A DNA stretch of 30,657 bases from JAIOSM01 sp964565415. Lineage in GTDB: Bacteria > Desulfobacterota > Desulfobacteria > Desulfobacterales > Desulfobacteraceae. Below, in pieces: positions 15,681 through 23,891 of this stretch. The notes under the pieces were generated by a model, which saw only the letters and a program-made list of their open reading frames with translations, did not search any database and was not told the origin of the DNA. Made by a program: the position numbers and the translations under genes. Position 1 is the first letter of the stretch, and each line of letters starts with the position of its first letter. The stretch covers positions 1-30,657 of the forward strand of contig CAZMEX010000036.1 of NCBI GenBank assembly GCA_964565415.1. Reading direction: 5' to 3'.

Positions 15681-16352
15681 GTGGAGAAAAAGATAGAACA
15701 ATGGTTAAGTGAGCTTGAAATTAAAGATAATCCCAATGAGTTTGAAGCAAAAAAACTTGTCAGATTATATGATATTAATGTACCTGAAACACTGATATTT
15801 GCACATGGAGACAAACTCGATACCTCAAGGATTAAGTCACCCTATGTACTTAAGGTGTGCTCTCCAGATATTTTACATAAAACTGATCAAAAAGGTGTTG
15901 TTCTTAATTTGAACGATGATACCATTAATGATCAGTTCAATGATATGAGGAGAAGATTTCCAGGTGAAAGTTTGTTGGTTGAGCACCAATGTGATTTTGA
16001 AGCCCCTGAGTTTATTATAGGAATTGTTAAAGACTCTGCACTGGGGCACGCTGTAATGGTAGGTGCAGGTGGTATATTTACAGAGATCTACAAAGATGTG
16101 ACATTCAGGCTTGCACCCTGCTCTGAAAATGAAGCAAAAAGCATGATAGATGAACTTGCCCTTGCAGAAGTTTTTCACGGATTTCGGGGGATGAATTTTG
16201 ATGAAGATAAACTTGCTAAAGTTATTTCCAATGTATCAACCCTTGCAAGGGATATGGGAGATAAGCTCAGTCAGCTGGATATTAATCCTGTGGTTTATTC
16301 AAAAACAGACTGGATTGCCCTTGATGTAAAAATCGTGCTTACCAAACCTTAA
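15681..16352 (+). CDS. acdB: acyl-CoA synthetase (ADP-forming), beta subunit (ATP-grasp)
   Basis: This 223-residue protein is the ATP-grasp subunit that passes phosphate between the alpha-subunit His and ADP/ATP. Family features are YVLKVCSPDILHKTDQKGVV (about 55-74), the HKTD segment being highly typical, GIVKDSALGHAVMVGAGGIF (113-132), EIYKDVTFRLAP (134-145) and the C-terminal DINPVVY (204-210). The size is usual for the split beta subunit. The start is GTG at 15681 with AGGAGA at 15668-15673; there is no better start near. It ends 29 bases before the transporter gene, suggesting one transcript acdA-acdB-eamA. Confidence 0.9.
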   Translation: MEKKIEQWLSELEIKDNPNEFEAKKLVRLYDINVPETLIFAHGDKLDTSRIKSPYVLKVCSPDILHKTDQKGVVLNLNDDTINDQFNDMRRRFPGESLLVEHQCDFEAPEFIIGIVKDSALGHAVMVGAGGIFTEIYKDVTFRLAPCSENEAKSMIDELALAEVFHGFRGMNFDEDKLAKVISNVSTLARDMGDKLSQLDINPVVYSKTDWIALDVKIVLTKP

Positions 16353-16381
16353 TAATTTTTCTGACATTCAGGATTGGATTT

Positions 16382-17284
16382 ATGGTAAAAATTAAGCTAA
16401 AGACAGTTCAGAGTGTGCTTGCTTATGCAGGACTCTTCCTTGCTGTTTTTTTTTGGGCAATTAATACTGTAATTGCAAAAGCTGTTGTGCTTGAAATAAA
16501 ACCCATGGCACTCTCCTTTTATCGCTGGTTTGTGGCATTTGTTTTTATTTTGCCATTTGCCCTTCCGCATTTTAAAAAGGACTTCAATCTTATAAGGAAG
16601 AACCTGGGGTTTTTAGCTATTTTAGCTTTTCCCAGTGTTGCTGCCTATAATTCAATCTTATATATCGGGGCTCAGTATACAACAGCAACAAACATTGCCA
16701 TGGTGGTGGTAACAATGCCTGTCATGACAATTTTATTTTCCTGGATAATCAATAGAGAAAAGCCGTATTTCATTCAGGCAGCAGGTGTCACAATTTCTCT
16801 TTTTGGAATGTTAATAATCATTATCCGGGGATCGTGGCAGGTTTTACACAGCTTTACATTTAATATCGGCGACTTGCTTATTGTGCTATCCATTGCTTCC
16901 TGGGCATTTTATTCTGTTATGTTGAAAAAGAGAAAACTTGACATATCACCCATATCTTTTTTGACTGTTTTGATCTGTTTAGGCACTCTTTGTATCTTAC
17001 CTTTTTACTTGTGGGAATTTGCTGTTTTTGGCGGGTTTAAAATTAATACCACGAATATTTATATTTTTTTGTACCTGGGGATATGTCCTTCTATCCTTTC
17101 CTATATATGCTGGAATTATGGTGTAAAAATTAAAGGGGCATCCACTGCATCAGTGTTTATGTGTTTATTACCGATATTTACTTCAATTATTGCCTATCTG
17201 TTTTTAGGTGAGAGTCTCTTTCCATATCATTTACTGGGTGGATTGTTTATTGCCACAGGAATGATTCTTTCAGTGTTTAAGTGA
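16382..17284 (+). CDS. EamA/DMT-family transporter (RhaT-like)
   Basis: A 300-residue inner-membrane protein with about ten hydrophobic helices, organised as two EamA repeats (about 12-144 and 158-298). The first repeat has the typical FFWAINTVIAKAVVLEIKP and FYRWFVAFVFILPF (45-58) features. The second has WAFYSVMLKKRK and the closing FLGESLFPYHLLGGLFI. DMT proteins of this kind usually export metabolites or amino acids. The gene follows acdB closely, so it could export an acid or related product of that pathway, but the substrate is not visible. Confidence 0.85.
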   Translation: MVKIKLKTVQSVLAYAGLFLAVFFWAINTVIAKAVVLEIKPMALSFYRWFVAFVFILPFALPHFKKDFNLIRKNLGFLAILAFPSVAAYNSILYIGAQYTTATNIAMVVVTMPVMTILFSWIINREKPYFIQAAGVTISLFGMLIIIIRGSWQVLHSFTFNIGDLLIVLSIASWAFYSVMLKKRKLDISPISFLTVLICLGTLCILPFYLWEFAVFGGFKINTTNIYIFLYLGICPSILSYICWNYGVKIKGASTASVFMCLLPIFTSIIAYLFLGESLFPYHLLGGLFIATGMILSVFK

Positions 17285-17306
17285 TTTATAAAACTGGGAT
17301 TATTCC

Positions 17307-17336
17307 TTGACTTGATTATTGATTTAGGCATAAAAC
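17307..17336 (+). promoter_or_regulatory. candidate promoter for dctP
   Basis: TTGACT (17307-17312) is followed after 18 bases by TAAAAC (17331-17336). The -35 is good and the -10 poor. It would leave an approximately 85-base leader before the dctP ATG. Confidence 0.3.
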
Positions 17337-17429
17337 AAAATGTATCAGTTACTGAATTTTTATTTTTTTTGGGTTTTTACAATGGAGTGGATTAAATTTA
17401 TATGTTAATTTAAAGAGAGGAGATTTTGC

Positions 17430-18569
17430 ATGGAAAACGATGACAACAGAAGGAAATTTATTAAAAATGTTGGAATGGGCGCTGCTGCTATTGGTGCTGC
17501 TGGGCTTACCGGTGTATTGAGCTCATGTAAAGGTCAGAAACAGGAAAAACAGGCTGTAAAAGAGGAGAAAAAAGTTGAAGTCATTGAATGGAAAATGGTG
17601 ACAACCTGGGGACCTCATTTTCCTGTCCTTGGAGAGGGAGCCGATAAAATGGCTCAATGGATAGAAGAGATGAGCGGTGGAAGGTTAAAAATTAAAGTTT
17701 ATGGAGGAGGTGAACTGGTTCCGGCTCTGGGTGTTTTTGACGCTGTCAGCCAGGGAACTGCTGAAATGGGTCATAGTGCTGCTTATTATTGGGCTGGGAA
17801 GTGTCCTTCAGCACAATTTTTTGCTGCCATCCCCTTTGGTTTTAATGCCCAGTCCATGAATGCATGGATGATCTCCGGCGGAGGTCTGGAACTTTGGGAA
17901 GAAGCCTATAAGCCATTTAATGTAAAACCATTTGTAGCGGGCAATACAGGTGTTCAGATGGGTGGATGGTTTAATAAGGAGATCAACTCCATGGATGACC
18001 TTAAGGGTCTTAAAATGAGAATGCCAGGACTTGGTGGAAAAGTTCTTGCAAAAGCCGGGGGCAATGCTATTCTTGTGCCTGGAGCTGAAATATATACAAA
18101 CCTTGACCGAGGAGTCATTGATGCCACTGAATGGATTGGTCCATACCATGATCTTTTGATGGGTTTTTATAAAGCGGCAAAATATTATTACTACCCAGGT
18201 TGGCATGAATGCGGGACACCCCTTGAAGCAACTGTAAATCTGGATGCATGGAATGCATTGCCTGATGATCTTAAAGCCATTGTGGAAACAGCGTGTGCAA
18301 GAGGCAATTTGTGGATGTTGTCCGAGTTTGAGGCAAAAAATAATGAATCACTGAAAGAATTAATTAATGTACATAAAGTTCAACTAAGAGAATATCCTGA
18401 ATCTGTTCTTAGACAGCTTAAAAAATATTCCCTGGAAGTTGTGGAGGAGATTGCTGCTTCTGATCCAATGAGCAGAAAAGCATATGATTCCTACCTGGAT
18501 TTTCAGAAAAATATTTTTGAGTGGAATAAGCTTACAGAAGAAGCTTATCATAAACTGAAATATCTTTAG
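17430..18569 (+). CDS. dctP: TRAP transporter substrate-binding protein, DctP family, Tat lipoprotein
   Basis: A 379-residue periplasmic binding protein of a tripartite ATP-independent transporter. The N-terminus carries a twin-arginine motif RRKFIK (7-12), a hydrophobic stretch of Gly and Ala, and a lipobox LSSC with Cys33, so it is probably exported folded by Tat and lipid-anchored. A charged linker follows. The mature part matches the TakP-like branch of DctP proteins: WGPHFPVLGEGADKMAQW, FAAIPFGF, the GLKMRMPGLGGKV stretch with the substrate-carboxylate Arg, ATEWIGPYHD and YYYPGWHECGTPLE. TakP proteins bind 2-oxoacids with Na+. Here the residue after WHE is Cys rather than the usual Pro. 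The gene stands alone on its strand and faces the transporter subunits. Confidence 0.92.
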   Translation: MENDDNRRKFIKNVGMGAAAIGAAGLTGVLSSCKGQKQEKQAVKEEKKVEVIEWKMVTTWGPHFPVLGEGADKMAQWIEEMSGGRLKIKVYGGGELVPALGVFDAVSQGTAEMGHSAAYYWAGKCPSAQFFAAIPFGFNAQSMNAWMISGGGLELWEEAYKPFNVKPFVAGNTGVQMGGWFNKEINSMDDLKGLKMRMPGLGGKVLAKAGGNAILVPGAEIYTNLDRGVIDATEWIGPYHDLLMGFYKAAKYYYYPGWHECGTPLEATVNLDAWNALPDDLKAIVETACARGNLWMLSEFEAKNNESLKELINVHKVQLREYPESVLRQLKKYSLEVVEEIAASDPMSRKAYDSYLDFQKNIFEWNKLTEEAYHKLKYL

Positions 18570-18584
18570 AATAATTGTGTAATA

Positions 18585-18617
18585 AAAAGAGGCGGGGAAA
18601 TTTTCCCTGCCTCTTTT
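18585..18617. terminator. bidirectional terminator between dctP and dctM
   Basis: A 15-bp stem pairs 18585-18599 with 18603-18617 (AAAAGAGGCGGGGAAA on one side), with one G-U pair and a loop of three bases. The A-run on one side and T-run on the other allow termination on both strands. The last bases overlap the TAA stop of dctM (18616-18618). Confidence 0.85.
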
Positions 18618-19959
18618 ACTGATTTCTGAACATCTCATAAATAAAATCAGGCAGCCAGGTTACAGACTCGGGAATCAGACAGATAATTGCAAGCCCTATA
18701 ATCTGAATAATTACAAAGGGTATGATGCCTTTATAGATATCCAGTGTTGTAATTTCAGGCGGGGTTACACCTTTAAGATAGAAGAGTGAAAAGCCAAATG
18801 GTGGTGTAAGAAACGATGTTTGAAGATTTACTGCAATAAGAATTGCAAGCCATAGAGGATTTACTCCCATACTTACCATGATTGGTGCTAAAACCGGGAC
18901 ATGGATAAAAGTGATCTCTATAAAATCAAGAAAAAATCCTGCAATAAAAATTATTGACATCACAACTAAAAGAACTCCCCATTTTCCAAAGGGGAGAGCA
19001 TTAATCAAATTTCTAACAAGTTCATCTCCTCCCAAACCTCTAAAAACAAGCCCCAGGGTGCTGGCACCCACAAGAATGATAAATACCATACAGGTAAGTT
19101 TGTTGGTCATGTCCATAACATCTTTAATGATTTGAAAATTAAAACGTCCATGAATGATTGTTAACAGAGTTGCTCCTACAGCACCAACCGATGCTGCTTC
19201 AGTGGGGGATGCGATTCCTGCAAAGATAGAACCAAGCACAGATATCATAAGCACCAAAGGTGGAATAAGCGCTTTAAACACCTTTGCTATAAGCTCTTGG
19301 CGCGAAATTTGATCAAGGGTTTCCTGGTCAATTGGTGGAGCCCATTCAGGTTTTACATGGGCAATAATAAATACATAGAGCATATATAATGAGACAAGTA
19401 TGAGACCTGGAATTACAGCTCCTACAAAAAGGTCTCCAATGGGGACATTCATGATGTCACCAAGTAAAACAAGAACAATACTGGGTGGGATGATTTGTCC
19501 CAATGTGCCTGATGCTGCAACAGTTCCCGTGGTTAAGCTTTTATTGTATTTGTTGCGCAGCATGGTTGGTACTGATAAAAGTCCCATTGTAACCACAGTA
19601 GCACCAACAATGCCGGTGGCAGCACCCATTAGTGCTCCTACAAAGATAACAGACATGGCAAGACCGCCTCGGATTTTGGCAAAAACAAGAGCCATTGCCT
19701 CAAGCAACTCTTCGGCAAGCCCGGATTTTTCCAACATAACTCCCATATAAATAAACAAAGGAACAGCTAAAAGAGCAAAGTTCTCCATGGTCCCCCATAT
19801 TCTTAAGGGTAGCAGCTGAAAAAACTTAGGTCCAAATCCGTAAAGACCAAAAAACAGAGAAACGCCACCAATGGTAAATGCAACTGGGAAACCAAGCAGC
19901 AATAGTGCAAACACAGCAGCAAACATTATCAGAGGCATGAATTCATTGATAAATTCCAT
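18616..19959 (-). CDS. dctM: TRAP transporter large membrane subunit DctM
   Basis: The large channel subunit moves the substrate across the inner membrane, driven by the Na+ gradient. At 447 residues with 11-12 hydrophobic helices it has normal DctM size. Typical features are AVPLFIYMGVMLEKSGLAEELLEA (66-89), GAATGIVGATVVTMGLLSVPTM (111-132), TGTVAASGTLGQIIPPSIVLVLLG, GIASPTEAASVGAVGA and the C-terminal QTSFLTPPFGFSLFYLKGVTPPEI. The start ATG is 3 bases after dctQ, with AGGAGG inside the dctQ end. Together they form the membrane half of the transporter whose binding protein is encoded convergently. Confidence 0.95.
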   Translation of the reverse strand: MEFINEFMPLIMFAAVFALLLLGFPVAFTIGGVSLFFGLYGFGPKFFQLLPLRIWGTMENFALLAVPLFIYMGVMLEKSGLAEELLEAMALVFAKIRGGLAMSVIFVGALMGAATGIVGATVVTMGLLSVPTMLRNKYNKSLTTGTVAASGTLGQIIPPSIVLVLLGDIMNVPIGDLFVGAVIPGLILVSLYMLYVFIIAHVKPEWAPPIDQETLDQISRQELIAKVFKALIPPLVLMISVLGSIFAGIASPTEAASVGAVGATLLTIIHGRFNFQIIKDVMDMTNKLTCMVFIILVGASTLGLVFRGLGGDELVRNLINALPFGKWGVLLVVMSIIFIAGFFLDFIEITFIHVPVLAPIMVSMGVNPLWLAILIAVNLQTSFLTPPFGFSLFYLKGVTPPEITTLDIYKGIIPFVIIQIIGLAIICLIPESVTWLPDFIYEMFRNQ

Positions 19960-19962
19960 TGT

Positions 19963-20490
19963 TTATTCATCCTCCTGTCTTTTTTTACTGTCCATGATTA
20001 CTAAAAGATTTTTAGCAGCCTCGGAAAGCCCCTGTATAATAAGAAGAGAGAATCCCAATGGAATCATTGCTTTTAAAATATATCTGGCACCAAGACCACC
20101 AGGGTCTGGCGAGACTTCCCGAACAGACCAGGAGTTAATAATAAACCCTTTGGTAGATAAAATGACCATTATGCAGAATGGAATAAGAAAAACAAATGTG
20201 CCTAAAAAATCAATCCATGCTTTTGTTTTTTTTGACAGCTTCATGTATATGATATCAACTCTGACATGTCCATCCTGCTTAAGAGTATATGCTGCTCCAA
20301 CAAGGAAGACAACGGCAAAAAGGTGCCATTCCAGCTCCTGCAGAGCAATATTCCCTTTATTAAACACATATCGCATTATAGTATCATAAAATACAATCAG
20401 AACCATCAAAGTTGTCAACCAGCCAACAAGGTAGCCGATTTTGTCGCTGCAATTGTCAATTACCTGTACAAATTTTTTAAGAAATTGCAT
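19963..20490 (-). CDS. dctQ: TRAP transporter small membrane subunit DctQ
   Basis: A 175-residue four-helix protein that stabilises DctM. The helices are at about 15-33, 48-64, 92-113 and 135-152. MRYVFNKGNIALQELEWHLF (40-59) is the classic DctQ segment between the first two helices, and GAAYTLKQDGHVRVDI (66-81) is equally typical. GAGGAG lies about 10 bases before the ATG. Its promoter must lie in the 409-base region shared with hutC, so the transporter may be controlled together with histidine breakdown. Confidence 0.93.
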   Translation of the reverse strand: MQFLKKFVQVIDNCSDKIGYLVGWLTTLMVLIVFYDTIMRYVFNKGNIALQELEWHLFAVVFLVGAAYTLKQDGHVRVDIIYMKLSKKTKAWIDFLGTFVFLIPFCIMVILSTKGFIINSWSVREVSPDPGGLGARYILKAMIPLGFSLLIIQGLSEAAKNLLVIMDSKKRQEDE

Positions 20491-20899
20491 GGAAAGGTTG
20501 CTCCTCAGTTTGAAAAAGTTTAAATAGATTCAAGCAATTCAAATAAATCTATACTATCCACTAAAAAAATCAACTTAATTTAATTTTAAATATATTGCTC
20601 TAGGTCAGGAACTAAAATGTGTGTTTGGAGTTTGCAAACACACCCCCCGGTGGAATATCCCTTTCAGCATGGCATTCCATGATCTGAAAAATTAGCGCGG
20701 GTCTATAATTGTATCTGTTTTTTGCAATATAGTTAACTTATCAAAACGCAAGTTAAAAGATTAAAGATGTAAATTTTTCAAGTATATATGGGAATAAATC
20801 ACATTGACAATAAATTGAGCTTATGTATACTTGTATATACTTTTTTAATGATCAGGTTTAATACTATAAGCCTGATAAGAATTCTAGTCGAGGAGCATT
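20491..20899. promoter_or_regulatory. divergent control region between dctQM and hutCH
   Basis: This 409-base gap has no gene. It holds a 9-bp perfect inverted repeat, GTGTGTTTG (20619-20627) with CAAACACAC (20635-20643), around the loop GAGTTTG; no T-run follows, so it looks more like a binding site or attenuating hairpin than a terminator. Towards hutC are AAGTATATAT (20780-20789) and, in opposite orientation, GTATATACTT (20833-20842), which are 9/10 complementary copies, and a GTATAC palindrome (20825-20830). HutC-type repressors bind TATA-rich palindromes with GTATA half-sites, so these are candidate operators. No clear -10/-35 for dctQ was found. Confidence 0.55.
20804..20831 (+). promoter_or_regulatory. 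hutCH promoter overlapped by a candidate operator
   Basis: TTGACA (20804-20809) and TATACT (20826-20831) are 16 bases apart: a perfect -35 and a 5/6 -10. The palindromes GTATAC and GTATATAC (20825-20840) cover the -10, where a repressor would block RNA polymerase. This suggests that hutC represses itself and hutH. Confidence 0.6.
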
Positions 20900-21625
20900 A
20901 TGAGTAATTTTGAGAAAGGCTTTGCAATCTATGAAAAAATCAAATTAAGTGTTTTAAAGAAAATTGATTCTGGAAGATTAAAACCAGGCGATAGGATTTC
21001 TTCTGAGATTGAACTTGCAAACATGTTTAATGCCTCCAGAATGACAGCTAACAGGGCGTTAAAAGAGCTCACAGCTGAAGGCAGGGTTGTTAGAATTCAG
21101 GGGGTTGGAAGTTTTGTAGCAAAACCTAAGCCCGATGTAGCTCTTTTGGAAATAAAAAGCATAGCACAAGAGATAGATAAATGGGGTGGAGTCCATTCAG
21201 CTGAAGAGATTCTGCTGAGAGAGGAGACCATACCAGACAGTATTGCGCAAAAGATGAATATAAAAGTGGGCGACAAAGTTTATCATTCGATTTTTATTCA
21301 TAGTGATGAAAAAGTACCGGTTCAGTACTCAGAACGGTTTGTTAATCCTCGTGTTGCCCCGGAGTATTTAAAGCAGGACTATTCAGCTACAACTCCAAGT
21401 GATTATCTGCTGGAGGTTGCCCCTGTACAGGAAGCAGAGCATACTATTGAAGCAATTATTCCTAAAAAAGAGATTCAGAAATATCTACAGATAGCAGCAG
21501 ACGAGCCGTGCATTTCCCTTAAGAGACGGACATGGTCCTTTGATCTTGTGGCAACCTTCAGCACAATAATTTATCCTGGTTCAAAATATAAACTTTCAGG
21601 CAAATTCAGGAGAGACGGGAGATGA
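20900..21625 (+). CDS. hutC: GntR/HutC-family transcriptional regulator
   Basis: A 241-residue repressor with an N-terminal GntR winged helix (about 8-75) and a C-terminal UTRA ligand domain (about 90-235). The DNA-binding part is clear: LKPGDRISSEIELANMFNAS (27-46), then RMTANRALKELTAEGRVVRI and GVGSFVA. The UTRA part includes the conserved HSEERILLREETIP-like segment and PVQYSERFVNPRVAPEYL. In histidine-utilising bacteria HutC is released from DNA by urocanate, the product of HutH. Here the hutH gene starts within the hutC stop (ATGA overlap), so this is almost surely its regulator. GAGGAG (20890-20895) supports the ATG. Confidence 0.9.
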   Translation: MSNFEKGFAIYEKIKLSVLKKIDSGRLKPGDRISSEIELANMFNASRMTANRALKELTAEGRVVRIQGVGSFVAKPKPDVALLEIKSIAQEIDKWGGVHSAEEILLREETIPDSIAQKMNIKVGDKVYHSIFIHSDEKVPVQYSERFVNPRVAPEYLKQDYSATTPSDYLLEVAPVQEAEHTIEAIIPKKEIQKYLQIAADEPCISLKRRTWSFDLVATFSTIIYPGSKYKLSGKFRRDGR

Positions 21626-23154
21626 GTTCAGAGGTGGAAATTGGAAAAAAAGGAATGACCTTTGACGATATTGAAAACATTGCACGGAAAGGTGCAAGGG
21701 TTAATATCTCAAAAGATGCTGAAAAAGAGTTTGCCAAGGGAAGAGCCCTTGTAGATAAATGGGTAAAAGAAGGGCGGAAAATATATGGAGTTACAACAGG
21801 GTTTGGTGCATTAAGTGAGGTCACCATCTCTGGCAAAGACACCATAAAATTGCAAAGAAATATACTTTTAAGCCATTCAGCAGGAGTTGGTAAACCTCTA
21901 CCAAAGGATGTGGTAAGAGCTATGATGGCAATCAGGCTCAGTGATTTTTGCCTTGGCAGATCTGGGCTTTGTCTTAACACAATTAATACACTTGCAGCTT
22001 TGTTGAATTCAGATATTATTCCCGTGGTTCCTGAAAAAGGATCTGTCGGTGCTAGTGGTGATCTCGCGCCCATGGCACATATTTCCCTTGTGCTTATTGG
22101 TGAGGGAGAAGCTTTTGTAGATGGAAAGAAAATGACAGGGGCTGAGGCACTTGAAAAATATTCAATTCAGCCTGTTGAACTTCAGGCAGGCGAGGGTCTT
22201 GCCCTTATAAATGGTACCCAGATGATGGCAGCCATAGGTGCGCTTGCATTGATTGATATTGGCAATTTGTGTAAACATGCTGATATTGCAGCTACCATGA
22301 GTCTTGAAGTGCTGCTTGGAACAAGAACAGCCTTTGATTCAAGAATTCACAAGGCAAGACCACATCCTGGTCAGCAAATAGTTGCTGCAAACATGTTGAA
22401 AATTTCAGAAAAGAGTGAAATCATCTCTTCACATAAGGATTGTGCAAGAATTCAAGATGCTTATTCCCTTAGATGTTCTCCTCAAGTTCATGGTGCAACT
22501 TTAGATACAGTAAATTATGCAAAAAGAGTGATTGAGACTGAAATGAATTCATCCACAGAAAATCCCCTTATTTTTACAGATTCTGAAGATTTCATCTCCG
22601 GCGGTAATTTCCATGGGCAACCCGTGGCTTTAGTCCTTGATTTTTTAAGTATAGCAGTTGCAGAACTTGCAAGCATATCAGAAAGACGTATTGAAAGATT
22701 GGTAAACCCGAATTTGAGTGGATTGCCAGCCTTTCTGATTGAAAATGGAGGTTTGAATTCCGGGTTCATGATAGCCCAGTATACTGCAGCAGCTCTTGTA
22801 TCAGATAACAAAGTACTTGCCCATCCATCATGTGTGGATTCCATCCCGACTTCTGCCAACAAGGAGGATCATGTTTCCATGGGGGCAAATGGTGCAAGGA
22901 AATTGATGAGAATAATTGAAAATGTAGAAGAAGTTATAGCAATCGAGCTTCTTGCTGCAGCCCAGGGCTATGATCTTTTTACCAATCTTAAAGGTGGAAT
23001 TGGCACGAAAGCAGCCCATGATATGATACGCACAAAGGTTGATTATCTTCAGGAGGATAGATTGATTGCAAATGATATGAATATTGTAAAAGAGCTCCTA
23101 AAGACAGGTAAAATAATTGATGCGGTTGAAGGTAAAACAGGAAAGCTTGAATAA
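21622..23154 (+). CDS. hutH: histidine ammonia-lyase
   Basis: HutH removes ammonia from L-histidine to give urocanate, the first step of histidine breakdown. The 510-residue length is standard. The MIO prosthetic group forms from Ala-Ser-Gly at 144-146 in GSVGASGDLAPMAH. The catalytic Tyr55 is in IYGVTTGFG (54-62). The selectivity pair Ser84-His85 in LLSHSAG matches histidine lyases; tyrosine and phenylalanine lyases usually carry HL or FL here. Later motifs QDAYSLRCSPQVHG and SSTENPLIF (about 280-320) are conserved. The gene overlaps hutC by 4 bases. hutU, hutI and later steps are not in the window, so the fate of urocanate is not visible; the enzyme could also serve urocanate-dependent respiration or fermentation. 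Confidence 0.93.
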   Translation: MSSEVEIGKKGMTFDDIENIARKGARVNISKDAEKEFAKGRALVDKWVKEGRKIYGVTTGFGALSEVTISGKDTIKLQRNILLSHSAGVGKPLPKDVVRAMMAIRLSDFCLGRSGLCLNTINTLAALLNSDIIPVVPEKGSVGASGDLAPMAHISLVLIGEGEAFVDGKKMTGAEALEKYSIQPVELQAGEGLALINGTQMMAAIGALALIDIGNLCKHADIAATMSLEVLLGTRTAFDSRIHKARPHPGQQIVAANMLKISEKSEIISSHKDCARIQDAYSLRCSPQVHGATLDTVNYAKRVIETEMNSSTENPLIFTDSEDFISGGNFHGQPVALVLDFLSIAVAELASISERRIERLVNPNLSGLPAFLIENGGLNSGFMIAQYTAAALVSDNKVLAHPSCVDSIPTSANKEDHVSMGANGARKLMRIIENVEEVIAIELLAAAQGYDLFTNLKGGIGTKAAHDMIRTKVDYLQEDRLIANDMNIVKELLKTGKIIDAVEGKTGKLE

Positions 23155-23165
23155 GATAACAGTCT

Positions 23166-23888
23166 CTATAGCTTGACTATTTTAATATCACCCCAGAGAC
23201 CAATATTTTTATCCTTTATGATGACTATACCTAGAATACCTTGAATTTTTTTCCCGATGTTAATTACTTTCTCTATATCATCGGGCTTTTTTATTAAATT
23301 TCCCAATGATGTTGCCATGGCATCTGCAAGTGTTGCAGATGCTGAGAAAATAGTGACTGCATCTGCTTTGCCATAACTTAATGAATGTCCCACAGTGCCA
23401 GAAGAGGTGCAAAGAGCATAGGGAGCCTCTCTTTTACCAATTCGAATACCTGTTTTCATGCTAAGGGGAGATTGGTTGGCAAATATTGTGAACACGGTTT
23501 CACTGTTTGACTTAATAAAGATATCGCCACCGTTTTCCACAATTACTTCGTTGGATTTTTTAAGAAGAGCCTTGCCTGTATATTCAGCAATAGAACCGGC
23601 AATAGCTGCCATGGGACCAACATTGGCATCCTTGCCTGCATTTATCATCTTATTTATAATACCAGGAGCAATACCTCTTACAGAAATTGGTACTAATGAG
23701 GTTGCAAAATCGGGGTTTTTTTCAATATATTTTTCAATATATTCTCTGCATTTCAGAACTGCCTGAACAGCTTTATCGGTTAAATCGCAGTCTGCCTGTA
23801 TATGAAGATTTGTCTCTTTTACTGTAACATTAAAAGAGGTTAGACCTGACTTTAATATTTTTGATCTATATGTTCTGTTTCCAAACAT
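23166..23888 (-). CDS. UPF0280 (ApbE-like) family protein
   Basis: A 240-residue protein of the UPF0280 family, which is distantly related to ApbE FAD:protein FMN transferases. Recognisable are the opening RTYRSKI, the central AGKDANVGPMAAIAGSIAEY (83-102), IVENGGDIFIKS (115-126), APYALCTSSGTVGHSLSYGKADAV (154-177) and the ATLADAMATSLGN helix (184-196). The Asn-Gly-Gly-Asp and Ser-Ser-Gly-Thr elements resemble the ApbE catalytic regions, but a role is not established. It begins 3 bases after the dGTPase-like gene without a clear ribosome site, so translation is probably coupled. Its 3' end converges with hutH. Confidence 0.82.
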   Translation of the reverse strand: MFGNRTYRSKILKSGLTSFNVTVKETNLHIQADCDLTDKAVQAVLKCREYIEKYIEKNPDFATSLVPISVRGIAPGIINKMINAGKDANVGPMAAIAGSIAEYTGKALLKKSNEVIVENGGDIFIKSNSETVFTIFANQSPLSMKTGIRIGKREAPYALCTSSGTVGHSLSYGKADAVTIFSASATLADAMATSLGNLIKKPDDIEKVINIGKKIQGILGIVIIKDKNIGLWGDIKIVKL

Positions 23889-23891
23889 TTT

